In this document: in pieces, positions 9,147 through 17,234 of the stretch | How positions within the stretch are numbered: position 1 is the first letter of the stretch | Layout of the letters: every line of letters starts with the position of its first letter | Program-made: the position numbers and the translations under genes | Notes under the pieces: model-generated | Seen by the model: only the letters and a program-made list of their open reading frames with translations | What the model was told of the DNA's origin: nothing | Database searches by the model: none | From: SG8-41 sp036397875 | GTDB taxonomy: Bacteria; Pseudomonadota; Gammaproteobacteria; Burkholderiales; SG8-41 | Assembly: GCA_036397875.1 (NCBI GenBank) | Contig: DASWIC010000296.1 | Location: 22,250-86,249 of the forward strand | Direction: 5' to 3' | DNA length: 64,000 nt

Positions 9147-9749
9147 ATGCCCAAGGACACCGGCCGCAACGATCGCCGCAGCCGCATCGCGTACCTGGCA
9201 GCACGGCTGATGGCGGAGGACGGCATCGAGGACTACGCGCTTGCCAAGCGCAAAGCTGCGCGGCAGGCCGGCATGCCGGACACGCGCGAGCTGCCGGCGA
9301 ACGAGGAGATCGACGAGGCGCTGCGGACCTACCAGCAGATCTATCGCCCGGAAGAGCACCTCAACCGGTTGCGCGCGCTGCGCGAGACCGCGGCACGGGC
9401 GATGCGGGTGCTCGCCCGGTTCAATCCACACTTGACGGGCTCAGTCCTGAACGGCAATGCCGGCAAGTACGCCGACGTCAACTTGCAGCTCTTCACCGAC
9501 AACGAGAAGGCAGTTGAGCATTATCTGATCGACCAGGGCATTCCCTACAGGACCGCGCAGAGCCGATTGTATTTCGCGGACGGGATGCGCACGGTGCCGG
9601 TCTACACTGTCAGCGATCACGGCATCGATATCGAGCTGACGGTGCTCTCGACGTTCGATCTGCGCGGGCCGCTCCGCGCCAGCCCGGAGGGCAGGAGCAT
9701 TGACCGTGCCAAGCTGACCACGGTCGAGCAATTACTTGCGGAGACCTGA
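9147..9749 (+). CDS. Conserved hypothetical protein, nucleotidyltransferase-like
   Basis: A 200-residue cytoplasmic protein of unknown role, 8 bp after mrcA and probably co-transcribed with it. The N-terminal half is helical and basic (about 1-90, with a tail resembling a DNA- or RNA-binding helix bundle). The second half has a TGSVLNG segment followed by ADVNLQLF and later IDIELTVL. This spacing resembles the GS...DxD catalytic core of minimal nucleotidyltransferases, but the second acidic residue of the DxD pair is Asn, so activity is doubtful. The fold assignment is my inference from motif spacing. Confidence 0.8.
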   Translation: MPKDTGRNDRRSRIAYLAARLMAEDGIEDYALAKRKAARQAGMPDTRELPANEEIDEALRTYQQIYRPEEHLNRLRALRETAARAMRVLARFNPHLTGSVLNGNAGKYADVNLQLFTDNEKAVEHYLIDQGIPYRTAQSRLYFADGMRTVPVYTVSDHGIDIELTVLSTFDLRGPLRASPEGRSIDRAKLTTVEQLLAET

Positions 9750-9808
9750 CCGAGAAAGCGGCGCACCTCCGCCGGCGCGCCAGCCTCGCAACTCCTGCCG
9801 AAACCTGA

Positions 9809-10816
9809 TCAGCCGCCCGCCTTCAGCCAACGGGCCGCATCGAGCGCAAAATAGCTCAGGACACCGTCGGCGCCGGCGCGCTTGAACGCGGTCAGAATCT
9901 CCATCACGCAGGGGCGCTCTTCCAGCCAGCCGCGGGCGGCTGCTGCCTTGATCATCGAGTATTCACCGCTCACCTGGTAGGCATAAGTGGGTGCCCTGAA
10001 TTGCTCTTTCACCCGCCGCACGATGTCGAGATAGGGCAATCCGGGCTTGACCATCACCATATCCGCGCCTTCTTCGAGGTCGAGCGCGACTTCCCACAGC
10101 GCCTCGTCGCTGTTGGCATAGTCCATCTGGTAGGAGTACTTGGTGCCGCGCCCGAGGCTTTTCGCGGATCCCACGGCATCGCGAAACGGCCCGTACAGCC
10201 CGGACGCATACTTGGCGGAATAGGCGAGGATGCGCGTGTGGATGAACCGGTTGCGGTCGAGCGCGTCGCGGATCGCGCCGATGCGACCATCCATCATGTC
10301 GGAAGGCGCGACGACATCCACGCCGGCGGCGGCGCACGCCAGCGCCTGCTTCTCGAGAATGGCGATGGTTTCGTCGTTCAATACGTGGCCGCCGCGGTCG
10401 ACCACGCCGTCGTGCCCGTGCGTGGTATAGGGATCGAGTGCGACGTCGGTGATGACGCCCAGCTCGGGGAAGCGCTTTTTCAATGCGGCCACCGCGCGCG
10501 GCACCAGACCGTTGGGATTGACCGCCTCGCGCCCGTCGGCGGACTTCAGTTCCCGGGGAATCAGCGGAAACACCGCGACCGCGGGCACCCCGAGCTTTGC
10601 GCACATCTCGGCGTGCGGCAGCAGGCGGTCGAGGGTGTGGCGCTGGATACCCGGCATCGACGGTACCGGCTCGGCTCGGTTTCTGCCTTCGATGACGAAG
10701 ATCGGGTAAATCAGGTCATCGATCGTCAGCCGATGCTCGCGCCGCAGCCGGCGTGAAAACTCGTTTCGCCGCATCCGCCGCATGCGCCGCCGCGGAAACC
10801 CACCGTAGAGCCGCAT
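9809..10816 (-). CDS. hemB: Delta-aminolevulinic acid dehydratase (porphobilinogen synthase)
   Basis: Condenses two 5-aminolevulinates to porphobilinogen in heme biosynthesis. The 335-residue protein shows the active-site lysine segments MVKPGLPYLDIV and YSAKYASGLYGPFRDA, the metal/allosteric region DVALDPYTTHGHDG, and GVDVVAPSDMMDGRIGAIR. I chose the ATG at 10814-10816 (MRLYGGFPRRR), which has an AAGAGG ribosome site about 9 bp upstream, rather than the longer frame reaching 10876. A minus-strand TATAAT (10875-10880) would give a leader of about 50 nt. HemL and HemF, also heme enzymes, are elsewhere in this window. Confidence 0.96.
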   Translation of the reverse strand: MRLYGGFPRRRMRRMRRNEFSRRLRREHRLTIDDLIYPIFVIEGRNRAEPVPSMPGIQRHTLDRLLPHAEMCAKLGVPAVAVFPLIPRELKSADGREAVNPNGLVPRAVAALKKRFPELGVITDVALDPYTTHGHDGVVDRGGHVLNDETIAILEKQALACAAAGVDVVAPSDMMDGRIGAIRDALDRNRFIHTRILAYSAKYASGLYGPFRDAVGSAKSLGRGTKYSYQMDYANSDEALWEVALDLEEGADMVMVKPGLPYLDIVRRVKEQFRAPTYAYQVSGEYSMIKAAAARGWLEERPCVMEILTAFKRAGADGVLSYFALDAARWLKAGG

Positions 10817-10874
10817 TGCCTTAACCTCTTGAAGAAGATCGTGTTTATTTTGGTTCTGCCGGGAACTCCGAGCC

Positions 10875-10880
10875 ATTATA
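10875..10880 (-). promoter_or_regulatory. Probable hemB -10 element (TATAAT)
   Basis: Perfect minus-strand TATAAT about 60 bp upstream of the hemB ATG; the -35 (CATCGT at 17-bp spacing) is weak. On the plus strand the same bases read TATAAG and could serve the divergent candidate RNA. Confidence 0.5.
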
Positions 10881-10884
10881 AGCG

Positions 10885-10998
10885 TCGTAGCGTATAGACG
10901 ATGTTGAGTCGTCTCCCGCTTCTCCTCCCTGAGCGGGCGCCTTAATCCAAATTAAGGCTTTACCCCCGGTTTTACTCCCCTTTAACCGGGGGTTTTTT
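10885..10998 (+). ncRNA. Candidate small regulatory RNA with anti-Shine-Dalgarno loop
   Basis: Three successive hairpins are encoded in the hemB-cytochrome c4 gap, with no open reading frame. Hairpin 1 (10915-10937) has a perfect 6-bp stem CCCGCT/AGCGGG and an 11-nt loop TCTCCTCCCTG that would expose a CUCCUCCC anti-Shine-Dalgarno sequence. Hairpin 2 (10940-10957) is CCTTAAT/ATTAAGG with a 4-nt loop. Hairpin 3 is an intrinsic terminator whose loop is again C-rich (ACTCCCC). No plus-strand protein gene lies upstream, so the terminator has no other obvious client. The 5' end is a guess based on a weak TATAAG at 10877-10882. Toxic anti-SD small RNAs have been described in Betaproteobacteria; membership in that family is unverified here. 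Confidence 0.6.
10963..10998 (+). terminator. Intrinsic terminator of the candidate small RNA
   Basis: Perfect 9-bp stem CCCCCGGTT/AACCGGGGG (10963-10971 with 10984-10992), 12-nt loop, then six T residues. Plus-strand orientation; it lies upstream of the cytochrome c4 gene and downstream of no plus-strand coding sequence. Confidence 0.85.
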
Positions 10999-11132
10999 AT
11001 TTCCGCGGTCCGGTGATGGCTGGCGCGCACCTGACCGTGGCGGGGATGTTCCAGAGGCTACCCGTTGGCGGCCAAATGTCGTCTAGGTCTTTGTTATCGT
11101 GAACGAAACTGGCGTGCGCAGCGGGGCGTGCT

Positions 11133-11138
11133 GTAGAA
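11133..11138 (+). promoter_or_regulatory. Possible -10 element for cytochrome c4
   Basis: TAGAAT 44 bp before the cytochrome c4 ATG. The -35 region at 17-bp spacing (TGGCGT) is weak. Confidence 0.35.
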
Positions 11139-11181
11139 TGGCGTCTCACTCCAAAAAATCGCGGTAAACAAAGTACTCGGC

Positions 11182-11817
11182 ATGAAATCCCGGTGGCTGC
11201 TAGCGCTTGGCGCTGGCGCGCTCATTCCTGCAGTGGTCTGGGCCCAGGGCCTTTCCCGCGCGGATCCCGATTCGGCGCGCCCGATCGTGACCCAGGTATG
11301 CGCGTCCTGTCACGCCGAAGACGGGAACAGCGCGCTCCCCGTCAATCCCGTGCTGGCTGGCCAGCACGCCGACTACACGTTCAAGCAGCTCATGAACTTC
11401 AAGCCGCAGGACGGCAAGCCTGCGGAGCGGCCGAACGCGGTGATGGCAGGCATGATCGCGAATCTTTCGGTCGGCGACCTGCGCAATCTCGCGGCCTATT
11501 TCGAGGGCCAAAGGCTCACGCCGCGCGCGGCGCGCGACCCGGAGCTCGCCCGGCTCGGTCAGTCGATCTATCGCGGCGGCATTGCGGCACGGAACGTGGC
11601 CGCCTGCACTGCCTGCCATGGCCCGAATGGCAGCGGCATCCCTGCCCAGTTTCCTCGGCTCGCTGGGCAATTCGCGGAGTACACCGCCGCCCAGCTGCGT
11701 GCATTTCGCGGCGGTGAGCGCACCAACGATCCGAATCGCATGATGCGCGCCGTGGCGGAGAAGCTCTCGGACCGGGAAATCGTGGCGGTAGCCGAGTATA
11801 TCGCCGGGTTGCGCTGA
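11182..11817 (+). CDS. Diheme cytochrome c4
   Basis: Periplasmic or membrane-attached diheme electron carrier that usually feeds terminal oxidases. The 211-residue precursor has a signal peptide (1-22, ending AVVWAQG) and two homologous class I cytochrome c domains, each with a heme-binding CxxCH (CASCH at about 40-44, CTACH at about 140-144). Candidate axial Met ligands lie in the MAGMIANL and NRMMRAVAE segments. It is preceded by the candidate small RNA and faces hemL on the opposite strand. Confidence 0.93.
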   Translation: MKSRWLLALGAGALIPAVVWAQGLSRADPDSARPIVTQVCASCHAEDGNSALPVNPVLAGQHADYTFKQLMNFKPQDGKPAERPNAVMAGMIANLSVGDLRNLAAYFEGQRLTPRAARDPELARLGQSIYRGGIAARNVAACTACHGPNGSGIPAQFPRLAGQFAEYTAAQLRAFRGGERTNDPNRMMRAVAEKLSDREIVAVAEYIAGLR

Positions 11818-11853
11818 TCCCCGCCCGCGGCCGGCACGGCTCCCGGGGGCGCG

Positions 11854-13137
11854 TCAGGAACGCACGGCCGCAAAGGCCTGGTTCGCGGCGCTGATCGTGC
11901 GCCCGATCTCCGCCTCACCGTGTGCCGAGGAGACGAATCCAGCCTCGTACGCCGAAGGCGCGAGATAAATGCCTGCGGCAAGCATTCCGTGGAAGAAACG
12001 GCCGAAGCTTTCCCGGTCGCATTGCAGGACTTCGGCGAAGGTCTCAGGCGGCGTCGCGCGAAAGAAGATGCCGAACATGCCACCGATGCCCGCCGCAGAG
12101 AATGGCACGCCGTGCTCCTGAGCGGCACGGGTGAGGCCCGCGCACAGCGCGCGCGTCGTCGCCGCGAGCCGATCATAGAACCCCGGCGCCTGCACCAGTT
12201 TGAGCGTCGCAAGCCCCGCGGCCACTGCGACCGGATTGCCGGAGAGCGTGCCCGCCTGGTATACCGGCCCGAGGGGCGCAATCGCGCGCATGATGTCGCG
12301 GCGCCCCCCAAAGGCGCCGACCGGCAGCCCGCCGCCGATGACCTTGCCGAGCGTGGTGAGGTCGGGCGTGACCCCATAGAGCGCCTGCGCGCCGCCGAGC
12401 GCAACGCGAAAGCCGGTCATCACCTCGTCGAAAATCAGGACGGCACCGTGGCGCGTGCAGAGACTGCGCAATGACTCGAGAAACTCCGGACGCGGCGCGA
12501 CCAGATTCATGTTGCCGGCAACGGGTTCCACGATGACCGCTGCGATCGCAGTCCCCTCCCGCGCGAACGTTTCCTCCAGGGCGCTCTCGCTGTTGTACGC
12601 CAGGACCAGGGTGTCGGCGGCGGCTGAGGGAGGCACGCCCGCCGAGGACGGCTGTCCGAAGGTGAGCGCACCGGATCCCGCCTTCACCAGCAGCGCGTCG
12701 ACGTGACCGTGATAACAGCCCTCGAACTTGATGATCTTCTGCCTGCCGGTATGTCCCCGCGCGAGGCGGATCGCGCTCATGGTCGCCTCGGTCCCGGAGC
12801 TCGTGAGCCGCACCTGCTCGAGGGAGGGCACGATCCGGCACAGCATTTCAGCCAACTCGACTTCCTGCTCGGTGGGCGCGCCGAAGGAGAGCCCGCGTTC
12901 GGCCGCCTGCCGCGCGGCACTCACGACATCCGGATGCGCGTGGCCGACGATGAGCGGGCCCCACGAACCGACGTAGTCGACATAGGCCCGGCCGTCCGCG
13001 TCCCACACCTGTGCGCCCCGGCCGCGCTGAATGAAGGGCGGTGTGCCGCCCACTGAACCGAACGCGCGCACGGGCGAGTTGACGCCAGCCGGAATGACGA
13101 GCTGCGCGCGCTGGAACAGCTTCTGGCTGCGATTCAT
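11854..13137 (-). CDS. hemL: Glutamate-1-semialdehyde 2,1-aminomutase
   Basis: PLP enzyme that converts glutamate-1-semialdehyde to 5-aminolevulinate, the C5-pathway entry to heme. Its 427 residues match the family length. Visible are GTPPFIQRGRGAQVWDADG near the N-terminus, the substrate region SSGTEATMSAIRLAR, the PLP-stacking FEGCYHGH, LIFDEVMTGFR, and the Schiff-base lysine in TTLGKVIGGGLPVGAFGG. The 9-bp gap from thiE suggests one transcript thiD-thiE-hemL. Confidence 0.97.
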   Translation of the reverse strand: MNRSQKLFQRAQLVIPAGVNSPVRAFGSVGGTPPFIQRGRGAQVWDADGRAYVDYVGSWGPLIVGHAHPDVVSAARQAAERGLSFGAPTEQEVELAEMLCRIVPSLEQVRLTSSGTEATMSAIRLARGHTGRQKIIKFEGCYHGHVDALLVKAGSGALTFGQPSSAGVPPSAAADTLVLAYNSESALEETFAREGTAIAAVIVEPVAGNMNLVAPRPEFLESLRSLCTRHGAVLIFDEVMTGFRVALGGAQALYGVTPDLTTLGKVIGGGLPVGAFGGRRDIMRAIAPLGPVYQAGTLSGNPVAVAAGLATLKLVQAPGFYDRLAATTRALCAGLTRAAQEHGVPFSAAGIGGMFGIFFRATPPETFAEVLQCDRESFGRFFHGMLAAGIYLAPSAYEAGFVSSAHGEAEIGRTISAANQAFAAVRS

Positions 13138-13146
13138 CTTGCCCGG

Positions 13147-13794
13147 TCAGGAATGACGCGTTGCCAGCTCGCGTCGCGTAAACAGCGCGCTGAAACGGCG
13201 CGCCGCAGCCCTGACGTCGTCCGCTCCGAACAGAGCGGAGATGACGGCAACGCTATCGGCGCCTGCCGCGATCACTTGCGGCGCATTCTCAAGCGTAATG
13301 CCGCCGATGGCCACGACGGGCACCGACAGGCGCCGCTTGGCGTCGCGCAGCAGGGTGAGGGACGCACGCACCGCTCCGGGCTTCACGCCGGAAGGAAAAA
13401 AACTTCCGAACGCGACGTAATCGGCGCCGAGACGCTCAGCTTCGAGCGCGAGCTCGAGCCGATCGTAGCAGGAGGCGCCGAGGATGCGTGCCGGCCCGAG
13501 CTGCTCGCGCGCCGTGGCGAGTGAACCGTCTTCCGCGCCGAGGTGGACACCGTCCGCGCCCACGGTGAGGGCGAGATCGAGATGGTCGTTGACGATGAGC
13601 GGAACCCGCGACCTCCGGCACAGCGCGAGCAGGGCCCGCGCCTGCGCGAGTCTCAAAGCCGATGTAGCCGGCTTGTTGCGATATTGCAGCAGGCGCGCGC
13701 CGCCGCTGAGCGCCGCTTGCGCTGTCGTGATGAGCTCCGGCACGTCGGTGAGGTCGGGCGTGACGGCGTACAGGCCCGCGATCTCGCGCTTCAC
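13147..13794 (-). CDS. thiE: Thiamine-phosphate synthase
   Basis: Joins HMP-pyrophosphate and thiazole phosphate to make thiamine monophosphate. This is a 215-residue TIM barrel with LLQYRNK (pyrophosphate binding), VPLIVNDHLDLALTVGADGVHLGAEDG, GASCYDRLELA, YVAFGSFFPSGVKPG and the phosphate-binding GGITLENAPQVIAAGADSVAVISALF. Translation probably starts at GTG (13792-13794) with an AAAGG/AGGA purine stretch upstream. It sits between thiD (10 bp) and hemL (9 bp). Confidence 0.95.
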   Translation of the reverse strand: MKREIAGLYAVTPDLTDVPELITTAQAALSGGARLLQYRNKPATSALRLAQARALLALCRRSRVPLIVNDHLDLALTVGADGVHLGAEDGSLATAREQLGPARILGASCYDRLELALEAERLGADYVAFGSFFPSGVKPGAVRASLTLLRDAKRRLSVPVVAIGGITLENAPQVIAAGADSVAVISALFGADDVRAAARRFSALFTRRELATRHS

Positions 13795-13804
13795 GTCCTA
13801 CCTT

Positions 13805-14638
13805 TCACTTCCCACCGCCACCCGCCTCGCCTTCGTCGCGCGCCCAGAACAAGCGGTCCGGTATGTGCTGGCCCATGCCGGGACGGAATGCTGCCTTGAG
13901 CGTCTGCCAGGTGTACTCCTGCGCATCCTTGACCGCGTCACTCACCTCCAGACCGTTGGCGATGGTAGCGGCGATCGCGGCGGCCAGCGTGCACCCGGAT
14001 CCGTGGTAGGAGCCCGGCAGGCGCGGCCAGCTGTCGCTGCGCACCACCCCGTCCGGGCCGTAGAGGATGTTCACGACCTGGGACGTGTTCTCGTGGGTGC
14101 CGGTCACGAGCACGTACTCGCACCCGGTCGCGATGATGCGCTTCGCGCACTCGGCGAGGTCGGGACCCTCGCCCTCCTCATTGTCCTCGCCTGCCAGCCG
14201 CCGCGCCTCGAGGCTATTGGGGGTCAGGATGGTGGTTTGCGGGATGAGGAGCTCCTTCAGCGCGCCCACCATCTCCTCGGTGACCAGCTCATCGCCGCGT
14301 CCGGAGGCGAGCACCGGGTCGAGCACCAGCGGTACCTCGGGATAATCGGACACCACCTCCGCGATGACCGCGATCTGCTCGAGGTTGCCCAGCAGGCCGA
14401 TCTTGAAGGCGGCCACGGGCATGTCCTCCAGGACACAGCGCGCCTGGTCGGCGACCCACTCCGCGTCGATCGGGCTGACGTCGTCGACGCCCATCGAGTC
14501 CTGGATGGTGATGGCGGTCACCACCGACAACGGGTGGCAGCCCATGCTGGAGAGCGTCATGATGTCCGACTGCAATCCCGCCCCGCCGCTCGGATCAGTG
14601 GCGGCAAACACCAGGACGATGGGGGGGATGTCGGCCAT
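13805..14638 (-). CDS. thiD: Hydroxymethylpyrimidine/phosphomethylpyrimidine kinase
   Basis: Two-step kinase that makes HMP-pyrophosphate for thiamine synthesis. The sequence begins MADIPPIVLVFAATDPSGGAGLQSDI and holds the ribokinase-family substrate loop, VLDPVLASGRGDELV, LTPNSLEARRLAG and the anion-hole catalytic motif PGSYHGSGCTLAAAIAA. I use the ATG at 14636-14638; a TTG two codons upstream is possible. A TAGAAT on the minus strand at 14699-14704 is a plausible -10. The tail (EGEAGGGGK) is low-complexity. Confidence 0.95.
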   Translation of the reverse strand: MADIPPIVLVFAATDPSGGAGLQSDIMTLSSMGCHPLSVVTAITIQDSMGVDDVSPIDAEWVADQARCVLEDMPVAAFKIGLLGNLEQIAVIAEVVSDYPEVPLVLDPVLASGRGDELVTEEMVGALKELLIPQTTILTPNSLEARRLAGEDNEEGEGPDLAECAKRIIATGCEYVLVTGTHENTSQVVNILYGPDGVVRSDSWPRLPGSYHGSGCTLAAAIAATIANGLEVSDAVKDAQEYTWQTLKAAFRPGMGQHIPDRLFWARDEGEAGGGGK

Positions 14639-14666
14639 GCGCAAGGAGTTGGAGACGCCCGCGCGG

Positions 14667-14704
14667 TTGGTCGCGGCAGGACGATTCGATAGAATTCGAT
14701 TCTA
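14667..14704 (+). promoter_or_regulatory. Back-to-back promoters between thiD and rubredoxin
   Basis: TTGGTC (14667-14672), a 17-bp spacer, then TAGAAT (14690-14695) form a plus-strand sigma70-type promoter for the rubredoxin gene. The -10 is half of a perfect palindrome TAGAAT-TCG-ATTCTA (14690-14704), so the minus strand carries an identical TAGAAT facing thiD. Confidence 0.55.
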
Positions 14705-14724
14705 AACCAAAACTGCGAGCCTGC

Positions 14725-14909
14725 ATGACCATTGCCGAAGCGCGTATCTACAAGACGTATATGTGCCTCATCTGCGGCTTCATCTACGATGAGGGGGCAG
14801 GCCTGCCCGATGAAGGCATCGCGCCCGGCACCCGCTGGGAGGACGTGCCGGTCAACTGGACGTGCCCGGAGTGCGGCGCGCGCAAGGAAGACTTCGAGAT
14901 GGTGGAGCT

Positions 14910-14913
<4 letters not shown>
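14725..14913 (+). CDS. Rubredoxin
   Basis: Small one-iron electron-transfer protein of 62 residues. The iron site is formed by the two CxxCG-type knuckles, CLICG (about 14-18) and CPECG (about 47-51), with the conserved YDEGAGLPDEGIAPGTRWEDVP core between them. Divergent from thiD, a common betaproteobacterial arrangement. Its TGA stop overlaps the GTG start of the glyoxalase gene, so the two are translationally coupled. Confidence 0.95.
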
Positions 14914-15276
<363 letters not shown>

Positions 15277-15299
<23 letters not shown>

Positions 15300-16059
15300 C
15301 CGCGGCGTCCGCGAGGCGGACAAAATCCTCGAGGCGCAGGTCCTGCGCGCGCAAGCCGGCGTCCACGCCGAGTTTCTGGAAGTCCCCCGCACGGAAATAG
15401 CCTTTCAACGCGTTGCGCAACGTCTTGCGCCGCCGCGCGAAGGCGGCCGCCACGATTTTCCCGAGAGCGGCTTCGTCGGCTGCGGGATGCGGCAGGCGCG
15501 CGTACGGCACCATGCGCACGACGGCGGACTCAACCTTGGGAACCGGACGGAACGCGTCAGCGGCGACGGCAAGTACCGGCTCCATTTGAAAGCGATATTG
15601 CAGCATCACCGACAAACGCCCGTATTCGGAGGTTGAGGGCCGCGCGACCATGCGCTCCACGACCTCCTTCTGCAGCATGACGTGGATATCCTCGATCGCC
15701 GCGGCGTGCCGCGCGAGGTGGAACAACAGTGGCGTGGATATGTTATAGGGCAGATTGCCCACGACGCGCAGCCGCTGCCCGAGCGCGCTGAAATCAAAGC
15801 GCAACGCGTCGCCCTCGTGGACGGTGACGCGGCCGGCGGGGAACGCGGCGCGCAGGCGCGCGACGATGTCGCGGTCGATCTCGATCACGTGCAAATGCGC
15901 GAGAAGGCCGGCGAGCGGTCGCGTCAGCGCGCCGAGCCCCGGGCCGATCTCCACCATGTGATCGCCGGGCCGCGGCGCAATGGCTTCCACGATGGCGGCG
16001 ATCGCCGCCTCGTCGATCAGGAAGTTCTGCCCGAAGCGCTTGCGGGGGATGTGGCGCAT
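15277..16059 (-). CDS. rsmA: 16S rRNA (adenine1518-N6/adenine1519-N6)-dimethyltransferase
   Basis: Dimethylates two adjacent adenines in helix 45 of 16S rRNA (KsgA family). 260 residues from the ATG at 16057-16059 (MRHIPRKRFGQNFLID); a further upstream start would add only ten basic residues. SAM-binding motif I is VEIGPGLGALT; the catalytic motif IV is NLPYNIS. It follows pdxA and converges on gloA. The lptD-surA-pdxA-rsmA order is classic for proteobacteria. Confidence 0.96.
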
Positions 16060-16085
16060 GACGGGACGCGTCCCCCGTGCGCGTC

Positions 16086-17234
16086 TCACGCCGCGGGCCG
16101 CGGGCCGCGGCGCGCGGCGAGCTTCGCAGCCAGCCGGATCGCCTCGATCAGGCTACCGCGCCGGGCGCGGCCGGTGCCGGCGAGCTCGAGCGCGGTGCCG
16201 TGGTCGACCGAGGTCCGGATGATCGGAAGTCCCAGGGTGACGTTGACGCCGGCCCCGAAGCTCGCGTACTTGAGCACCGGCAGTCCCTGATCGTGATACA
16301 TCGCCAGCACGCAATCGCATGCCTGCAACCGCCGCGGGTTGAACAGCGTGTCGGCGGGAAGCGGGCCTTCGACATCGAATCCTTCACGGCGCAGCTTCGC
16401 CAGCAGCGGGCTGATGATGTCGGCTTCTTCCCGGCCGAGAAAGCCCGCCTCGCCGGCGTGGGGGTTCAGCCCCGCAACGAGAATCCGTGGCCGCGGGATC
16501 CCGAAGCGCGCGGCGAGGTCGCGCTGCAGCACACGCAGCGTGCGCTCCAGGCTCTGCGCCGTGACGTGGCGCGCGACCTCACCCAGAGGAAGATGCGTCG
16601 TCGCGAGCGCGACTCGCATGCCGCCCCCCACGAGCATCATCACCACGTGCTCGGCCCCGGTGTGCGCTGCGAGGAACTCGGTGTGCCCGGTAAACGCGAT
16701 GCCGGCGTCGTTGATGACGCTTTTCTGCAGGGGACCGGTAACCATGGCATCGAACGACCCGTCGCGGCAGCCATCGGCGGCGATCTCCAGGGTGCGCAGA
16801 ACGTAGCGACTGTTGGCCGGGTCGAGCCGCCCCGGGACCGCCGGCTGCGCGAGGGGCACGTGGAGCACCGTGAGCGCCCCGGCGCGGGGCGCCGTGCGCG
16901 CGCCGGCCGGGTGATCCGCCAGCTTGAGCGGCAAGCCCAACAGGCGGGCACGGCTCGACAGCAGCTCCCGGTCGGCGACGACGACGATATTCGCCGGCAG
17001 CCGCCGCCGTGAAAGCCCGACACACAGGTCGGGCCCGATGCCCGCCGGCTCGCCCGCCGTCACCGCGATGAGCGGAGTGTTGAGTTTTGCGTGCTTAATG
17101 TTGAATGGGTCGAACGTCGCGCCCGGGCGCGCAGCCGATAACTTAACACTCGGGACCCAGTGCTCAAAACCAGGCGCTAGCGCTCGTCGAGGCGGTACTC
17201 GATGTAGGCCCGGTCGCGGAGTTGCCGCACCCAC
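16086..17234 (-). CDS. pdxA: 4-hydroxythreonine-4-phosphate dehydrogenase (start codon uncertain)
   Basis: NAD-dependent, metal-requiring enzyme of pyridoxal-phosphate synthesis. The core begins LNTPLIAVTAGEPAGIGPDL and carries the metal-site histidines (GHTEFLAAHTG, MYHDQGLPVLKY) and ARILVAGLNPHAGEAGF-like substrate residues. The frame runs back to a GTG at 17232-17234 inside surA, giving 382 residues, about 50 more than usual. Between the surA stop and the conserved core there is no in-frame ATG, GTG or TTG, only an ATT at 17097-17099. The gap is filled by a phased repeat element (17075-17172). The enzyme assignment is firm; the start is not. Confidence 0.9.
   Translation of the reverse strand: MGAATPRPGLHRVPPRRALAPGFEHWVPSVKLSAARPGATFDPFNIKHAKLNTPLIAVTAGEPAGIGPDLCVGLSRRRLPANIVVVADRELLSSRARLLGLPLKLADHPAGARTAPRAGALTVLHVPLAQPAVPGRLDPANSRYVLRTLEIAADGCRDGSFDAMVTGPLQKSVINDAGIAFTGHTEFLAAHTGAEHVVMMLVGGGMRVALATTHLPLGEVARHVTAQSLERTLRVLQRDLAARFGIPRPRILVAGLNPHAGEAGFLGREEADIISPLLAKLRREGFDVEGPLPADTLFNPRRLQACDCVLAMYHDQGLPVLKYASFGAGVNVTLGLPIIRTSVDHGTALELAGTGRARRGSLIEAIRLAAKLAARRGPRPAA
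17075..17172. repeat. Inverted-arm heptamer repeat element filling the surA-pdxA gap
   Basis: Left arm on the plus strand: GAGTGTT GAGTTTT GCGTGCT TAATGTT GAATGGG (17075-17109), all in 7-nt phase. Right arm, read on the minus strand from 17172 inwards: TGGTTTT GAGCACT GGGTCCC GAGTGTT AAGTTAT (to 17138). Both arms are degenerate copies of GAGTGTT pointing at a GC-rich centre. The element abuts the surA stop and covers the place where pdxA should start. Confidence 0.6.
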
